This document shows, in pieces, positions 48,412 through 61,261 of a stretch of DNA of 64,000 bases; within the stretch, counting starts at the first letter, position 1; every line of letters starts with the position of its first letter. Under the pieces are notes generated by a model, which searched no databases, was not told where the DNA came from, and saw only the letters and a program-made list of their open reading frames with translations. The DNA is from Linepithema humile. Its lineage: Eukaryota; Arthropoda; Insecta; Hymenoptera; Formicidae. The position numbers and the translations under genes were made by a program. The stretch lies in contig NC_090128.1 in assembly GCF_040581485.1 (NCBI RefSeq), forward strand, positions 7,564,001 to 7,628,000, written 5' to 3'.

Positions 48412-49370
48412 TCATAAAATTTTTGTGTAACAACTTCTTGGTAGTTTGTTTTTGTACCAATCCGTTTCAAGCTTGTATCGCTTGCATCTCCACTTAAAAT
48501 GCGTTGGTGCATTTTCCTCGCCGTTTTCGAAGTCGAAGAAAGTGCTGAATTCTATAGCCAGATTGGATCTCACCAAGCCGATTCCCCCTGCCTTTTCAGG
48601 TGCAGGATGATAGACTCTTCCTGTGTTAATATTCATAAATAATTTTTCTGGCTCAAATGGCACCTATAAAAAATTTCATACTATTTAAAATTTTCGAACA
48701 TCTGGATTATTTGATTTTATTATCCTGTGATTAATTTTGTGAAATTACCATCAACAAATCATCTGCATGTGCATAACTGAACCAATCTTTCTCTGTACTA
48801 GTTTCTGCATTATGTCTCTGAATCACTTTTGTAAACACTAACGGCAGGTCGTCGCATCTTATATAATTTCTCTCTACACCACAAATCGACAAGAATGGAA
48901 AATCATCCATGTAACGGCCAGTGGTATTTTTCTTTAAGTGTTTAAAGAAGAATGCCAAGAACTTTTTATCTGAAACAGCACAAATAATATAAATAATAAT
49001 GCTTTTCTAATTTCTTAATCAAAATATTATTTTATACCTTTAAAGCATGAAGTAAAGTTTCTTATGCGAACATCATCCAGGAACAACTGTAAAAAAATCA
49101 CATACAAATATATAGTAAAATTATATTAACTGCTTATGCAGTTGTACGTAGTCAATTCAAAATGTAATTCAATATCTTCATGGCGCATTAAATGTACAGT
49201 AAAATGAAAAATACCATGCCTTGATGATCGATGTAATAAAAGTACTCTCGCACACGAGGCTGAGGAGATTGGCCTTGAATATATGTTACATAGTTTCTCC
49301 TGAGAGTTTTGTGCAAATGACACTTTTGGCTTGCTATAAAGCCAAAACGTATACCAAATATTGATGTCAT
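48412..49370 (-). CDS. UPF0598 family protein (C8orf82-like)
   Basis: Four coding exons: 49370-49215, 49086-49038, 48969-48749 and 48663-48412; all GT-AG; product 225 residues. Landmarks are QGQSPQPRVREYFYYIDHQG, LFLDDVRIRNFTSCFKDKKFL, GRYMDDFPFLSICGVERNYIRCDDLP, VPFEPEKLF and VYHPAPEKAGGIGLVRSNLAIE. These match the animal UPF0598 family, whose human member is C8orf82. The N-terminus is basic and rich in hydroxyl residues (FGIRFGFIASQKCHLHKTLRRNY), compatible with mitochondrial targeting, but that is inference. The biochemical function is unknown. It is divergent from KATNB1 and convergent with AAMP. Confidence 0.94.
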
Positions 49371-50289
49371 ATTAACAAGTATGAATTTAACAATAACCTA
49401 AAAAGAATTATATATAAAGATAATTAATTATAACAAATTATTTTATACCAGGTCTTATAAATTATTACTTACAATTTATATCACAGCTCAATATTTTGCT
49501 ATATTGGGTAACTGTCAACTACACGTCAATCATATTCTTTGACTTATAATAATATACCCTTCAAACATTTTTCTTTAATGTTGATTTTTTAAAAATATTA
49601 CTAGTTGACGTCGTGTTTTTGTTGATCGTATAAATTATAATCTTCATTTCATTTTATTTTATCCTTTGCGAAACAGCAAGGTCGCTAGTTAATCGGAAAC
49701 TTTGAGACGGAGACAGATGTACCCGTCCAGTATATAGCTATCTCTTTTCCAGATTGCTAAAAATTTCTTGTCATGCTATTTCCTTCAATCTATAATAACA
49801 ATTTCATTCTTATCCGCTATCAATAACGCAACTGCTGCCATCTTTTGAGAAAATCTTGCAAACATCTCATCGTTTTTCAACGTCACTTTTCTACCCACAT
49901 GCGTGTGAGTAGACAGAAGGAGAAGGACGGAGCGAGAGGTTCTCGAGATGAGATACGGCGGCAACGAGGAGGAGGTGGCACGAGCAGTTTCCTGAGTGAG
50001 AGAGGCGATCGTTTTCCGCGCTCGCGAAAAGCGTCACCTTTTTCTTTCACGTTCACCCGAAGAGGGGACGACGCGACGTGACGCGACGCCACGCGCCGCG
50101 GTGCCCGGTCGCGAAAAGAAGGACACCACGGAGCAGAAGATAAAAGGAGGCTGTTGCTGCTGTTGCTGTTGCTATTGGTAAACATGTTACGTTCGCGCGG
50201 CGACAGCAGCGAGAGGAGATCGTACGCCGTGCGCCAACCGAAATCCCGAACTTTCGTCGCTGCCAAATAAGTCTGCGCGCAGCACGAAC
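49371..50289. promoter_or_regulatory. Shared upstream region of the divergent UPF0598 and KATNB1 genes
   Basis: 919 bp between start codons. The half nearest katanin (about 49890-50280) is CpG-rich and includes cgacgcgacgtgacgcgacg, typical of an unmethylated promoter core. The half nearest the UPF0598 gene is AT-rich. Open frames across the CpG-rich part have Arg/Ser-rich low-complexity products and are not called. Confidence 0.55.
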
Positions 50290-53200
50290 ATGGCCTCGTC
50301 GACGAGAAGATCCTGGAAACTCCGTAAGATCATCGTCCACGGGGATACGAATGTCCCGACACGCGCGCGCGCATACTCGTCCTTGCTTCCTCCGCGAGAA
50401 TTCCACTTTTCGTTCTTCCCGCGGACGAACAGTTTCTGTTTACAAGCCCGTTCAACTGCTGCCTTCGCGGTTTCTTCCAATTATGGTTATAACTGGCCTG
50501 TCAAGGATTTGTCCCGCGGCGAGAATGTGAAGCCGTTTCTCGGCACGGAGACAGGCAGAAATCGACGTTGAATTGTAACGGTGTCGATTCTCTACGGACA
50601 ATTTCTCTGTTTTTATTAATAGTGGATGATTCTTGTTTCTTTACAAAATATATTAACTTTACCCTTTTAAATCATAGCGAGGAAGAACTTGTATAGATAA
50701 TATAAATTGTTGTTAAAAATGATTGTATTTTTTTCAATTTCTCAATTATGAATTTGAATAGACAATCTGATAAACTAATAAACTATTTACAAGTTGTCCT
50801 ATTTTGACATTTTCCAATTATGACTATAGCTTATTTGTTAATGATTTCTTCTATATCAGAATGAGAAATCGTTTCTTAGAAGGCAAGTTAATATTGTACT
50901 GATTCTCTGTGGACAGAAAAGTGATCATAATATTTCAATAAACAATAGATAATTCTTATTTATCATTATCAAACAACTTAATTCTCATCTTTTTAGATAG
51001 TAATACAAAAGTCCAAGATTACATGAACTTGTTCACAAATAAGTTGACATTTATTGGTAAAAATCAGCTATAGCTATAAAACTGTCTTTTACGTATCACT
51101 AATCAGTATGCTTGCATATAAAATAGATGTGACATGTTATATTTATATCTTTCTTTTTTTTTGCACAGAGGAATTTGTCGCCCATACGCCAAATGTCAAT
51201 TGCTTGGCATTAGGCCACAAGTCCGGTCGTGTCCTGGTAACTGGTGGCGAGGACAAAAAAGTAAACCTATGGGCCGTTGGAAAGCAAAATTGTATTATGG
51301 CAAGTATTGCATTAATAGTTTTGTTATCATTGATAAATTTATTAAAATAATTCACTACTGAATTAATTGCTCGACACACACGCTACTTAATTTGAAGAAA
51401 CATTGTATAACAATAATGATATATGCATTTCCTTGTAGAGCTTGAGTGGCCACACCACTTCCATAGAATGTGTACGCTTTGGTCAAACGGAAGATCTGGT
51501 ATGCGCCGGCTCACAGACGGGTGCGTTGAAGATTTGGGACCTCGAACATGCGAAATTGGCGCGCACGCTGACAGGACACAAATCCGGAATACGTTGCATG
51601 GACTTCCATCCTTATGGAGAATTATTGGCATCCGGAAGCTTGGACACGGCAATCAAATTGTGGGATATCCGGAGGAAAGGCTGTATTTTTACCTATAAGG
51701 GGCACAATAGAACTGTGAATAGTCTAAAATTCAGTCCTGATGGACAGTGGATCGCCAGCGCGGGGGAGGAAGGAATGGTCAAGGTAAATTAGATTTTTTT
51801 TTTGGTTATTTTAAAGCAAAAGAAAATATTACCTTTCTATTATTTCTTTAGTCATTCGCGTTTAATGATGGGTTTTTATCCTCTTTTTGCACTTTGCGAC
51901 ATTTCTGTTCTCATCTATATCGCACCTCGCATAATACTTCGTATTGTTTACATGCGTGAGAAGAGAAATATTGATGTTTGTGTTACTTTCAAATCAGCTG
52001 TGGGACCTAAAGGCCGGTAGACAACTAAGGGAATTTTCAGAACACAGAGGGCCGGCCATGACCGTCGAGTTCCATCCGCATGAATTTCTGTTAGCTAGCG
52101 GCAGCGCCGACAGAACAGTCCACTTCTGGGACTTGGAGTCGTTTCAGCTCGTATCTTCCACGGAGCAGAATTCTTCGGCCATTAGGTAAGCCAGGACGAC
52201 AACAATTTTACGAATATATATATATGTTCGATTGTCATCTTAACTTTCTTATCGTTTCAGATGCTTGTATTTTAGTCAAGGCGGGGAATGCCTGTTCGCC
52301 GGTAGTCACGACGTCCTAAAGGTTTATGGCTGGGAGCCGGGCAGAATTCTAGACACGATACCGACCGGCTGGGGAAAAGTTCAGGACATTGCCGTAGCTC
52401 AAAATCAATTGGTAAAGCAGGAGACGCATAAAATTTTCAATATACGTTCAGTATACGACCTCTACTGAGACATAAACTCGTTTCAGATCGGCGCGAGTTT
52501 TCACACTGCGAATGTCGTTTTGTATGTGTGCGACTTGAAAAAGATCGCGCCGCTGGGAGGAATATCCGCCGTTAGTTCGCCGTTCAGTCACGGGAATTCC
52601 CTGAGGAAGAGCTTCTCGAGGGAGCGACCGATCGGATTGAAGAAGCACACGTGGGTTTTGCGAAATTCGAGTTTAACGCCCAGATTCGGGTGTTTCGGTG
52701 GCCGTAATATTTTATGCGCTTGTAGATTGGAGGTGCGAACGATAGAAGAGGCGGACAAATCCGGCACGGATCCGGAGGACGAGGCCACTTTCGCGGACAT
52801 ACCGAACGTGACGGACTACAGGGATATTTTTCAGCCGAGCAGGGCGTGTAAGTGCCTCGCTACATCCGTCTTGTAATGTCTCATTGTTCTGCAACAAAAA
52901 TTTTTCCCCTTCCGCTCTAACAACTAATCCAGTCCTTCGCGATCACTAACGAACACACCGATTAAATACACAAACACACACACACGACACTTCCAAATGC
53001 GAATGCAAGTGTTGTATATAGTTTGTGAATGAGCATGCCGCGCATGATATGTTTCAGTGTCTCGCACACCACCTCCCGAATCCCTCGAGGCTTTCCAGGA
53101 GCCTCACGACATAGGTGAGTTGCGTGCAATAACCTTCGCACAGTTCGCAATTTACTAAATTGCGACGCACGTTCCAGTTGAACGAAGTTTTATAATATTT

Positions 53201-56200
53201 CGATCTTTTGCGAGTGTGCCAATCGTTAATATAATTTAAGAGATTCGCTGTAATGAAATTTGAGCATGACGTATGCTAAAACTTCAAAAGTTAAATAATA
53301 TAAAAGTATTTTTCTAAATAAATTAATTATATTAAATTTGTTAGCCAGAAATAAATTTCTTCCAACTTTGAATAATCATTGATATTTTGCTTTTGAAGTT
53401 TTTATTAATTCAAGGGGAGCAAGCATTCTGTTCACAACACCGTTAATCTATTTTAGATCCGGCGCAGCCGCAGATACTGCAAAATCTCTCTACCTCAATG
53501 TCGAACCTGAGCACGATGGAGCGCGAGCAGGTGCCACCTGTGCCGTCGCCCTCTTCGCCGCCCCCGCCGGCGCCCACGTTGCCCTTGACAAAGCCAGTAC
53601 CAGTGCGCGTTCAGCCGATCAAGTCCTCGCCGCCAGTCCAGAGGAACTCGATCACGTCGACCAGCCAGATCAGAGCGAATCTGCAGGCGAACAACAGCTT
53701 GAACCAACGCGCGTCCAAGAACTTCGCGTCCATACCGCCGTTAAGGCAGAGCATCACGCCGCTGCCCGGCAAGAGAATAAGCGCCAATGATCAAGCGGTG
53801 CTCACGTCGTCTCAACCCTTAGGGCCGCAAAGATCGAACTCGACCCTGACGCCGCGTGTCGCACCGATGGCCGCGGTGATCCCCGTGATGGACGACGGTA
53901 AGCTGAAGAGTAGAGTGCCTAGTCCGGATTCACCGAAGCATTATTTGAGGAGGCAGCACAGCAGCAGGGACGGCGAGCAGGGTTACGAAAGCGACTATCC
54001 TGTACAGTACGTAGCTATAAGGATCATTTTATATATAGAAATGTAGGAAACAAATATCATGAATATTTACAAAATGCTAGAAATAAATAAAAATAAATAA
54101 ATGTCAAATAATTATAAATTTGCACGAAAATTGATAGAAAAAGATCTTTTTCCGCAGAATACATTTGTGATGTTTATGAAAGAATTGATTATTCATAACG
54201 GAAAAAAATATTTCCTGTGACGATTAAATTCAGCGCGGCTTTTGTTGCAGAATTAATAATATAAGGCACAGTCCTTCGGATCCTGCACTCAACAGGCCAA
54301 ACACCGCGCAGTCGAGATCGACGTCGCTCAACCGGAACTTTGCTACCTCAACCTCGACTGCGCTGTCGGCGCGTAACGCCTCCACGACCACGAGGAAGTC
54401 GCTTAACAAGGCGCAGGTTCCGCCGAATCCTAAAGTCGACGTACGCGTCTCGCAGATAAGAAGTAACGTCGAAGACACGGAAAAGGAGGAACTGGTGCCG
54501 ATGAGCGCCGACAAGCCTTACGGCTTGGATGTAGAAAATTTTTTACCGGTGAATAACTCCTTCATCTGAAAATACATAAAATTCATAAGTAATAAGATAC
54601 GATAAGCCAAAAATTTTGTTACATAAAATAGATCGTTTTTGAAATTTGGAATACATATTGCAATTTTGTTATATTTAATTCTCTATATGAATATTCGCAA
54701 ATTTGATTATATTTGAAAAAAATTATACCTACGATCTTTTTCTCGCGATATCTGTTGTAATTTATTTTCGGCAAATCCTAAAAGTTCATGTGAAATTATT
54801 TCTGTTTAACAGCACAGTTACACGGGTTCCACGGCGTTGGGTTACTCCACGATGAGCGTGCTGACAGAAATGTCGGAAGCTGAAGTATTAAATAGTATGA
54901 TGCGGAGCCACGAATCGATGATGGCAGTACTTAAGAGTCGGCATCGCTCATTGCAAATCATATATTCCCTTTGGCACAACAAAGATCTCAAGGTAATCAT
55001 CCATCTGTCCTCCTGCCGAAAAATACAAATTGTGTAATTAGTGATAAATATTAAGTTCTATTGGTTTTAGGCAGCGGTGGACTCTGCGGTCGCGATGAAT
55101 GACTTGGCGATCATCGTCGATCTGCTGGGCATCCTCACGCTAAAACAGTACGTAGTTTTTTCAATGAAACGATTCCAATCGATGAGACGTGTTGATCTGT
55201 TTTGATATTCAACAGCATATTTTCGTTTATAGATCGATGTGGAACTTGGATTTGTGTAATTCCCTGCTCGGTCCTATTAGCGATCTCCTTCAAAGTAAAT
55301 ATGAAATGTGAGTATAAAATTACAATATTGCTCTACATTTTCTTCTTTCTATTTCTGGAGCTAAATGATACATTTTAAACCACAGTTGACGCAACGTGTT
55401 GCTTTAAAATAGTTTGCTTGGTTTTTTTTTGTTGAAAAATTGCTTTCAAATTTGTCGTGTTTCGAGCTGAATCTGTTTCAGTACGTTTGTATCTATTCAA
55501 TAGCACGTTTGTATCCGCGTCAGATTATAATTTGCGTGCGCATCTCGTTGCCGCATCATGCACATATTTAGAGATGACACGGTGAATATTCATCATTCCA
55601 CGCCGCACGGTCTGCATCTATTATCATCTAAGATTACTTCACCTTCAATGGTGAAACGCCACACGCGGCGTAGTATTGGAAAATCGAGACACCCTTTCCG
55701 AGAGGGGCCGCGCTCTCTCGTTTCCACCCGTTCGGGCGATGTATTACGAGGTCCGGGGTCGCAGTATGGGAATGGCTAATTTGCCGGAGCGGGGAAACCC
55801 GAGGCGAGCGTTAGGGCGGTTCGCGAAATTAGCCGAGACAATAGGAGATAGCGGCAGATGCAAATGCGACGAGGTGCGCAGATCCTTCCTGTCGCGCGCC
55901 GAATTTGTATTGTTGTCGCGAGGCGAATTGAAATTTGAAGTGCCGCACGCTCGCATATGCCAACGCAGTGTGATGACAGTGGACAGACAGGCGGCCTGAA
56001 GTGTCATCTTGAATGCCAAACGGTCGTCGTTGATCGCGAATGTAAATTTGTCGAAAAATGGACGTATGTTTGGTCGACGATGACGTAGAAAAAATTTAGC
56101 GAAGCAGAGAAAAGTATAGAAAGAGATCTTGTTATCTAAAGTTTTTAAACATTTTCTGAAAAATTCTAAAGTTTTAAATATCTAAGAGTTCAGAAAAAAT

Positions 56201-59200
56201 CTAGATATTTGTAAACTCAAAAAATTATTTGAACTAGAAAACTTCAAGTAATTAATTTTTTTCTTTGCGATGGTATTTATTGAGCAATCACGGAAATAAT
56301 AATTATTAATTTTTGTTATATAAATACCTCAATAGAAAATATTTTTCACATATTTGAAATTTTGAATTATCCTTATTCTATAATTATATGAGCAAATTAA
56401 AACGGTTTCTCGTCAGAGACGCGCCACTTCCTGGGCGTTCAGTTATAAATCCGAAAGAGAAGGAAAACGCTTGTCTTTTATGCCCGTTTGACGTATGAAA
56501 GTGGGCGATTAACCGACTGCCCTCAGTTCCAAGCTGTTGTTCTGTTGTGACGAGCAACGACTGTTTCCTTCCGCGTTTTATAGACTGCTATTAAAATGGT
56601 CTTCAATCTTCATTCTTCGCTGCATTGCCAAAATCGCCATATTGCACTCTTCTTGATTATAAAACTATAATTCGGCAACGATTCCGTGAGCACTCCTGTG
56701 AATTTTAGAAATCATGATTATAATTTAATTCTGTTTCCTTCTATCAAAATATTTTTCACAAATATGTAACTGTAAAATTATTAGATTATCATTTCATTAT
56801 TTCAAATGTTATTGAGATTATTTAGAATCAATTAGCTTCATTATTCGCTATAGGAATTATATTTAAAACGATTATTTATTTGTTGCAAAATATAATCTTC
56901 TATTGCTTCGTTATATTCTACTTATTTTTTATACTGACGTGCAGTAATATTAATATTACAAATGTAAATATCGTTGTTTTACTACTGTATTTCAATCTCT
57001 GTCCGATCGAAAGCACTTCAATATTAATTTGACGATTAATTAGTCTTATCGAATAGCAGGTCTGTCGTACAACTTCCGACAGCCCTGAGGGTTACCTTTT
57101 TCAAATTAGGCTTCGATCGAGCACTACAAGCATCTAATAGCCCAACGCACTTCCCGTTTCTTTTCTTTCTCTCCATCCGGGTTTCTTCCCTTGTTCTCTC
57201 GTGCTAAGTGTTTATTATCCTGTTCAGTGGTAAGAAGTTCGTAACACACGTATACATCTACAGGGTGGTCCAGCTGAAGCATGAAAAGCCATTTTTCTGT
57301 GTACAAGGATGATTTGTCTCTAATAACTTCTACATTATTTTTTATTTAAGATTTAAAGAATTTTTAAATAATTTAGATTGATTGATTAAATATCTTTTCA
57401 ACCTGTTCAATTTTAAGGAAATAGAACTATTTTTTTTCAACATTTTGATACAATTTAAAAACTTAATTAGACCACTCATGCTATTAATCGCTCATTACCC
57501 GGAATAATTTCAGTGAGCCGGTTAATAGCAGTCGCTTATTAGCACTTCGTGCGCCCATACTTAACGTGAAAAGTGAATTCAAACTAATTATCCGCCGCTG
57601 GACAGCTGTCGTACGCAGTCGCTCGTAAAAACGATACAGTCGAGCCATTTGTTGTCGTCATTCCGTTCGGAAATAACTATCTAGTCTTCTTTTTGTGTCT
57701 GTTAACTTTCTAATTATATATTTTTGAATTATTAAAAGAATGACTTATATTATCAAATAATATAATATAAGAAAGGCATTGAGAGCCGTCGCGGAATGTT
57801 AGTGCGAAATTTTAATTTTTCTTAAAGAAATTAATTTATTAATCTACGTGAGACAGTTAACTTTGTACACCGATCTCTGGTTCGAGATACTTAAAGTGTA
57901 CGAAAATTTTAGTACATTGTTTTCACATATGGAGAATCAGTATGTACTGATAGGAATTATTGGAAAGAAAGCAAGAGAGAGAAAAAATATCAGGGCGCGA
58001 GTGGCTAAGCCGGAAATTGAACTCGGGTCTTCCGCTTGCCAGGCGAATGTTCCTTTATATGTGTTAGATTGACTTATATTAGTTATTTTTCCATCTAATT
58101 ATTTTCCTGGAACAATTGACTCCAAGAGATCCTCATTTCTATCTAAAATTATTTCTGGCTGAAAGCAATGCCATTAGGAACACTCTAATAAATGTTTGTG
58201 TATTCCATTTTCCGAGGAGTGGTGCTTATTGTATCCCGATTTCGCAATCGGAGCGAAATATATACAGGCAAATATATACATCTTGAACGGTGTGTTATGT
58301 AGTGGCAGTTTGCATATAGCTCGCTCGTCGTTTTCACGGCTCGTTCGTCACGCTCTTTCGTCCTGGACCCGGTGCCTCGTGAGAAAAAAAAGAGATCGTC
58401 GGCCAGAATGTCCAGACGCGTGTCACGAGGGAGGGTTTGCGCCCCGCCCGATCGTTTTCCAATTCCGCGATCGCTTCTCCTACCCTCCTATTTCCCCCTT
58501 TACTTTTATCTTGATCCCTATTGATCTTGCTGGTCTTGAAAAAAAAAATTTGCTACGGAATATTGAAAATTATCTGACAGAGATAAAAAGAGAAGAATAA
58601 AAATATTGATAAATTATTTTATAATCGATAATTGATATCTTGGTATTAATATTGATATTCATTATTTGCTAAAATTAATAAAATTAGATAATAAATAAAA
58701 TAGCTATAAATTATAATGAAAGTTAGTTTAACAAAATATTGCTAATTTACAAAATTTAAACGATAGAAAAAGAATTATTCTATAATTATTGATTTTTTAG
58801 TTTATATTTTCAATAATATCTTCAAATTACTTGAATAAATTTAGACATCTTTTTAAGAGAGACGTTTTTATTTTTCCTATCTCATATATATATATGATTC
58901 GATCGTAGTGGTTTCCTATTTTGTCACAAGCCGCATAAAATCCGGATCGCGACGATGCATGGTGCATTATACAGGGTGTGCCGATCGACGTTGCATTCAT
59001 GAGACCGCTCGCGATTCGTCTCGCCGATTCGGGAACGGGAGCTCGAACCCTTTATCGCCCGTCCGTCCGAAAGCGAGAGCGTGCTGAATCGCGCAGGCAA
59101 GCCTTTCGTGCCTTTCGTTATTTATTGACGTCGTTAGTGGGCCTAATAACGCCCGTTTCACCGAGCGGACCAGGCGTGACCGAACCGGTGGGTGTTACGA

Positions 59201-59891
59201 GACTACCGCAGCTTCTATCATTCCACGACTCTGTTCCCAGCCTGCCCTTTGAGTTTCCAGACAAACGAGCAGTCCTGTAAAATAAATAAATCACACAAAT
59301 GCTCGTAAACGTAAAATGACCACAGATTTATATACTTCAGCGATAAATTATCAGATTTAATTAGATTAATTGAACGAGTGTAAAAACAATTGTTGTTACC
59401 TTTGATTTTTCCCATATAATCGTTTAGAACAACGTATGTGATGTAGATGTTATTTGTTATCGCTTATCCACGCCAAATTTGCATTTGTTTCAGGTATATA
59501 ACGGTAGCTTGTTCGGCATTGAGACTTATTCTTCGTAACTTCGCCCCAGTGATAAAGTCCAACGTGGAAGCGCCCCTTCACACGATTGGCGTCGATGTGT
59601 CACGAGAGGAACGGTGAGTTCTGTTCGATGTGACGCTTATATCTGGACATTTTCTCCTTCTATCTGCAATATTCAATCAATCAGTTATTTAACCAATTCA
59701 TTAGTTCAAGTGTTTAGCGTTGTAAATTTCACGAACCTCTTCACTTTGTCGATTCCAGGTACCACAAGTGCCTCTCCTGCTACGAGAAGCTCACCGCGAT
59801 ACGGGCGATCCTGCTGAAGAAGCAATCTGCGCCCGGCAAACTCGGCGCCACGTTCCGTGAGCTGGCGGTGCTCATCAGGAGTCTCGAGTGA
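50290..59891 (+). CDS. KATNB1: Katanin p80 WD40 repeat-containing subunit B1
   Basis: Fourteen coding exons: 50290-50323, 51169-51299, 51439-51783, 51998-52185, 52261-52411, 52487-52847, 53058-53114, 53457-54006, 54251-54548, 54813-54992, 55071-55147, 55233-55307, 59494-59613 and 59759-59891. Phases agree throughout; product 899 residues (human 655). An N-terminal WD40 propeller (about 15-310) has [84 protein letters not shown] and [15 protein letters not shown]. The C-terminal con80 domain (about 715-895) has [54 protein letters not shown] and [15 protein letters not shown]. The middle (about 310-705) is a long Ser/Pro/Arg-rich linker holding [10 protein letters not shown]. p80 targets and regulates the p60 AAA ATPase that severs microtubules. 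The second intron has a GC donor (51300 gcaagt). Intron 12 is 4.2 kb, much longer than the others. Confidence 0.97.
57763..57940 (+). repeat. Single-armed relative of the fold-back element at 28572-28916
   Basis: The stretch runs from aatataagaaaggcattgag through gagccgtcgcggaatgttag and gtacaccgatctc to cgagatacttaaagtgtacga. It parallels the left arm of the 28.6-kb palindrome with clear divergence. The inverted second arm is missing here. Confidence 0.8.
57960..58047 (-). repeat. tRNA-derived SINE or tRNA pseudogene fragment
   Basis: On the minus strand, ttcgcctggcaagcgga can form a 5-bp anticodon stem with a 7-base loop (ctggcaa). It is followed by cccgagttcaatttccgg, which resembles a T arm and B box. 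After the tRNA-like part comes a pyrimidine-rich run (atattttttctctctcttgc) as in SINE tails. No D arm or acceptor 5' half is visible, so it is not a functional tRNA gene. It adjoins the one-armed repeat at 57763-57940. Confidence 0.5.
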
Positions 59892-60202
59892 CCGCAGCTA
59901 CATCGTCCGAGACCTTCGTGAATTCCACCGCCAATATCGTCGTCGGTCGACGATCGTCGGCTCCCTCCCGATGTCCGTCGGGAACGAAAGGCGAGCCGCG
60001 CCGCGGCCGCCACGACGACGCGAAACGATCCCGATCGAGAAGCAGCGATGAGATCACGGCCCGCTTCGTATCGGGGGAACGTTCGCGAAACCGCTGCGTT
60101 CCTGCTGCTGCCTTCTTCCGCCACCATCGGTCGACCCGACTGTCGATCGCCCCCTCCTCGTCGTTGTCATCCTTACAGCCGCGCAAATCTTTGGAGAAAG
60201 CG

Positions 60203-60208
60203 AATAAA
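60203..60208 (+). terminator. Candidate KATNB1 polyadenylation signal
   Basis: AATAAA 312 bases past the stop; a second one lies at 60594-60599 (aataaataaa context). Which is used cannot be told. Confidence 0.4.
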
Positions 60209-61223
60209 ATTACGAGACGTTCGTTACGCAGTCGCCGAACAGTCGGACGAGTCGCGCGGTCTATCATTGTTGATAGGAAAAAAAAGAAAGAGAGAGAAAG
60301 AGGGAAAACCAGTGAACGAAAGAAAGAAATTTGTATGAAGAAAAGTTTGTGAAATTGAACGAGAGACGAGTGAAAGCGAGAAAAGATATTGTCGTCTAAT
60401 GTATTCAATGCTGTACTGAAGCATCAGGACCGACGATTTTATCGATGCTTAGAAACGCGTATATTTTTTGAGATATTTTGAGATTTTTCTCTCGATTATA
60501 TACATTTTTGAAATTACTTTTATTTCTAATTCAATTAAAACAAATTGTTCTTTAAGAGCCTTCAACAAATCTCTAGTATGGTATTTTTCAAACAATAAAT
60601 AAAGCATATCGTTTTGTGGTCTCTAAAGAACAATTGGCTCAAATAATCCGAATTGAACGTAAACATGTAATGTAACTCATCTCTGTTAATTTAATTTTGT
60701 CTAATTTATTTTTGCCGAAAACATTTTCATCTCTGTGTGTTTTAATTAACAAGGCCCTAAAAGTCCACTATAAAGTAATAGTGGGAAAAAAAGGGATCCG
60801 CATCCCGATGCGTCAGTATGTCGATTTTGGAGTATTTACACAGAAATTGACTGGGAAATGCCTCTAATGAGCGTTGGTAATCGCGCAGCACAAAATGAAA
60901 AGCTTCGTTGAAGCCGCCACCGCGAGTGGTCGATTGTTTTGCGCCGTTCTTGCCAGATCGTAGAATCGAATGCGCATCGAATGATTCGTGCGCACGGCTG
61001 CATCAGCCTTATAATCGCGGAGGCGACGAGCGCGACGACGATTAACCCGATTAAGTGAGTAACGTAGGTAGCATGTAACATCCTCCTTAGCGTACGAGAG
61101 AAAATGTATTTTTGCAAGAGGTATTGCGTCGTTTGCTAATAAAGTAGGTGCTCTAACCGTAGGCGTAGATACCTTGACTCCTAGCGATAAATCGCGAGGT
61201 GTAACGAAAGCCTAAGAGCGAAA

Positions 61224-61225
<2 letters not shown>

Positions 61226-61261
<36 letters not shown>

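Larger units (their letters stand above)
55308..59493 (+). other. 4.2-kb intron of KATNB1 with GC-rich islands and repeats
   Basis: No nested gene is supported. GC-rich islands lie at about 55590-56050, 58310-58500 and 58975-59280, each with short open frames without recognisable family. Between them the sequence is AT-rich. A one-armed copy of the 28.6-kb fold-back family and an adjoining tRNA-like sequence lie at 57763-58047. Motifs tacagggtg occur at 57259 and 58970. Confidence 0.55.

Noticed and set aside
57985..58047. Functional tRNA gene on the minus strand
   Set aside because: No D arm and no pairing acceptor stem can be found; only anticodon- and T-arm-like parts remain, so a SINE or pseudogene fragment is more likely.
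59875..60408. Minus-strand 177-codon and plus-strand 154-codon frames after katanin
   Set aside because: They overlap the katanin last exon and its GC-rich 3' flank, are Arg/Ser-rich, and contradict each other in strand.
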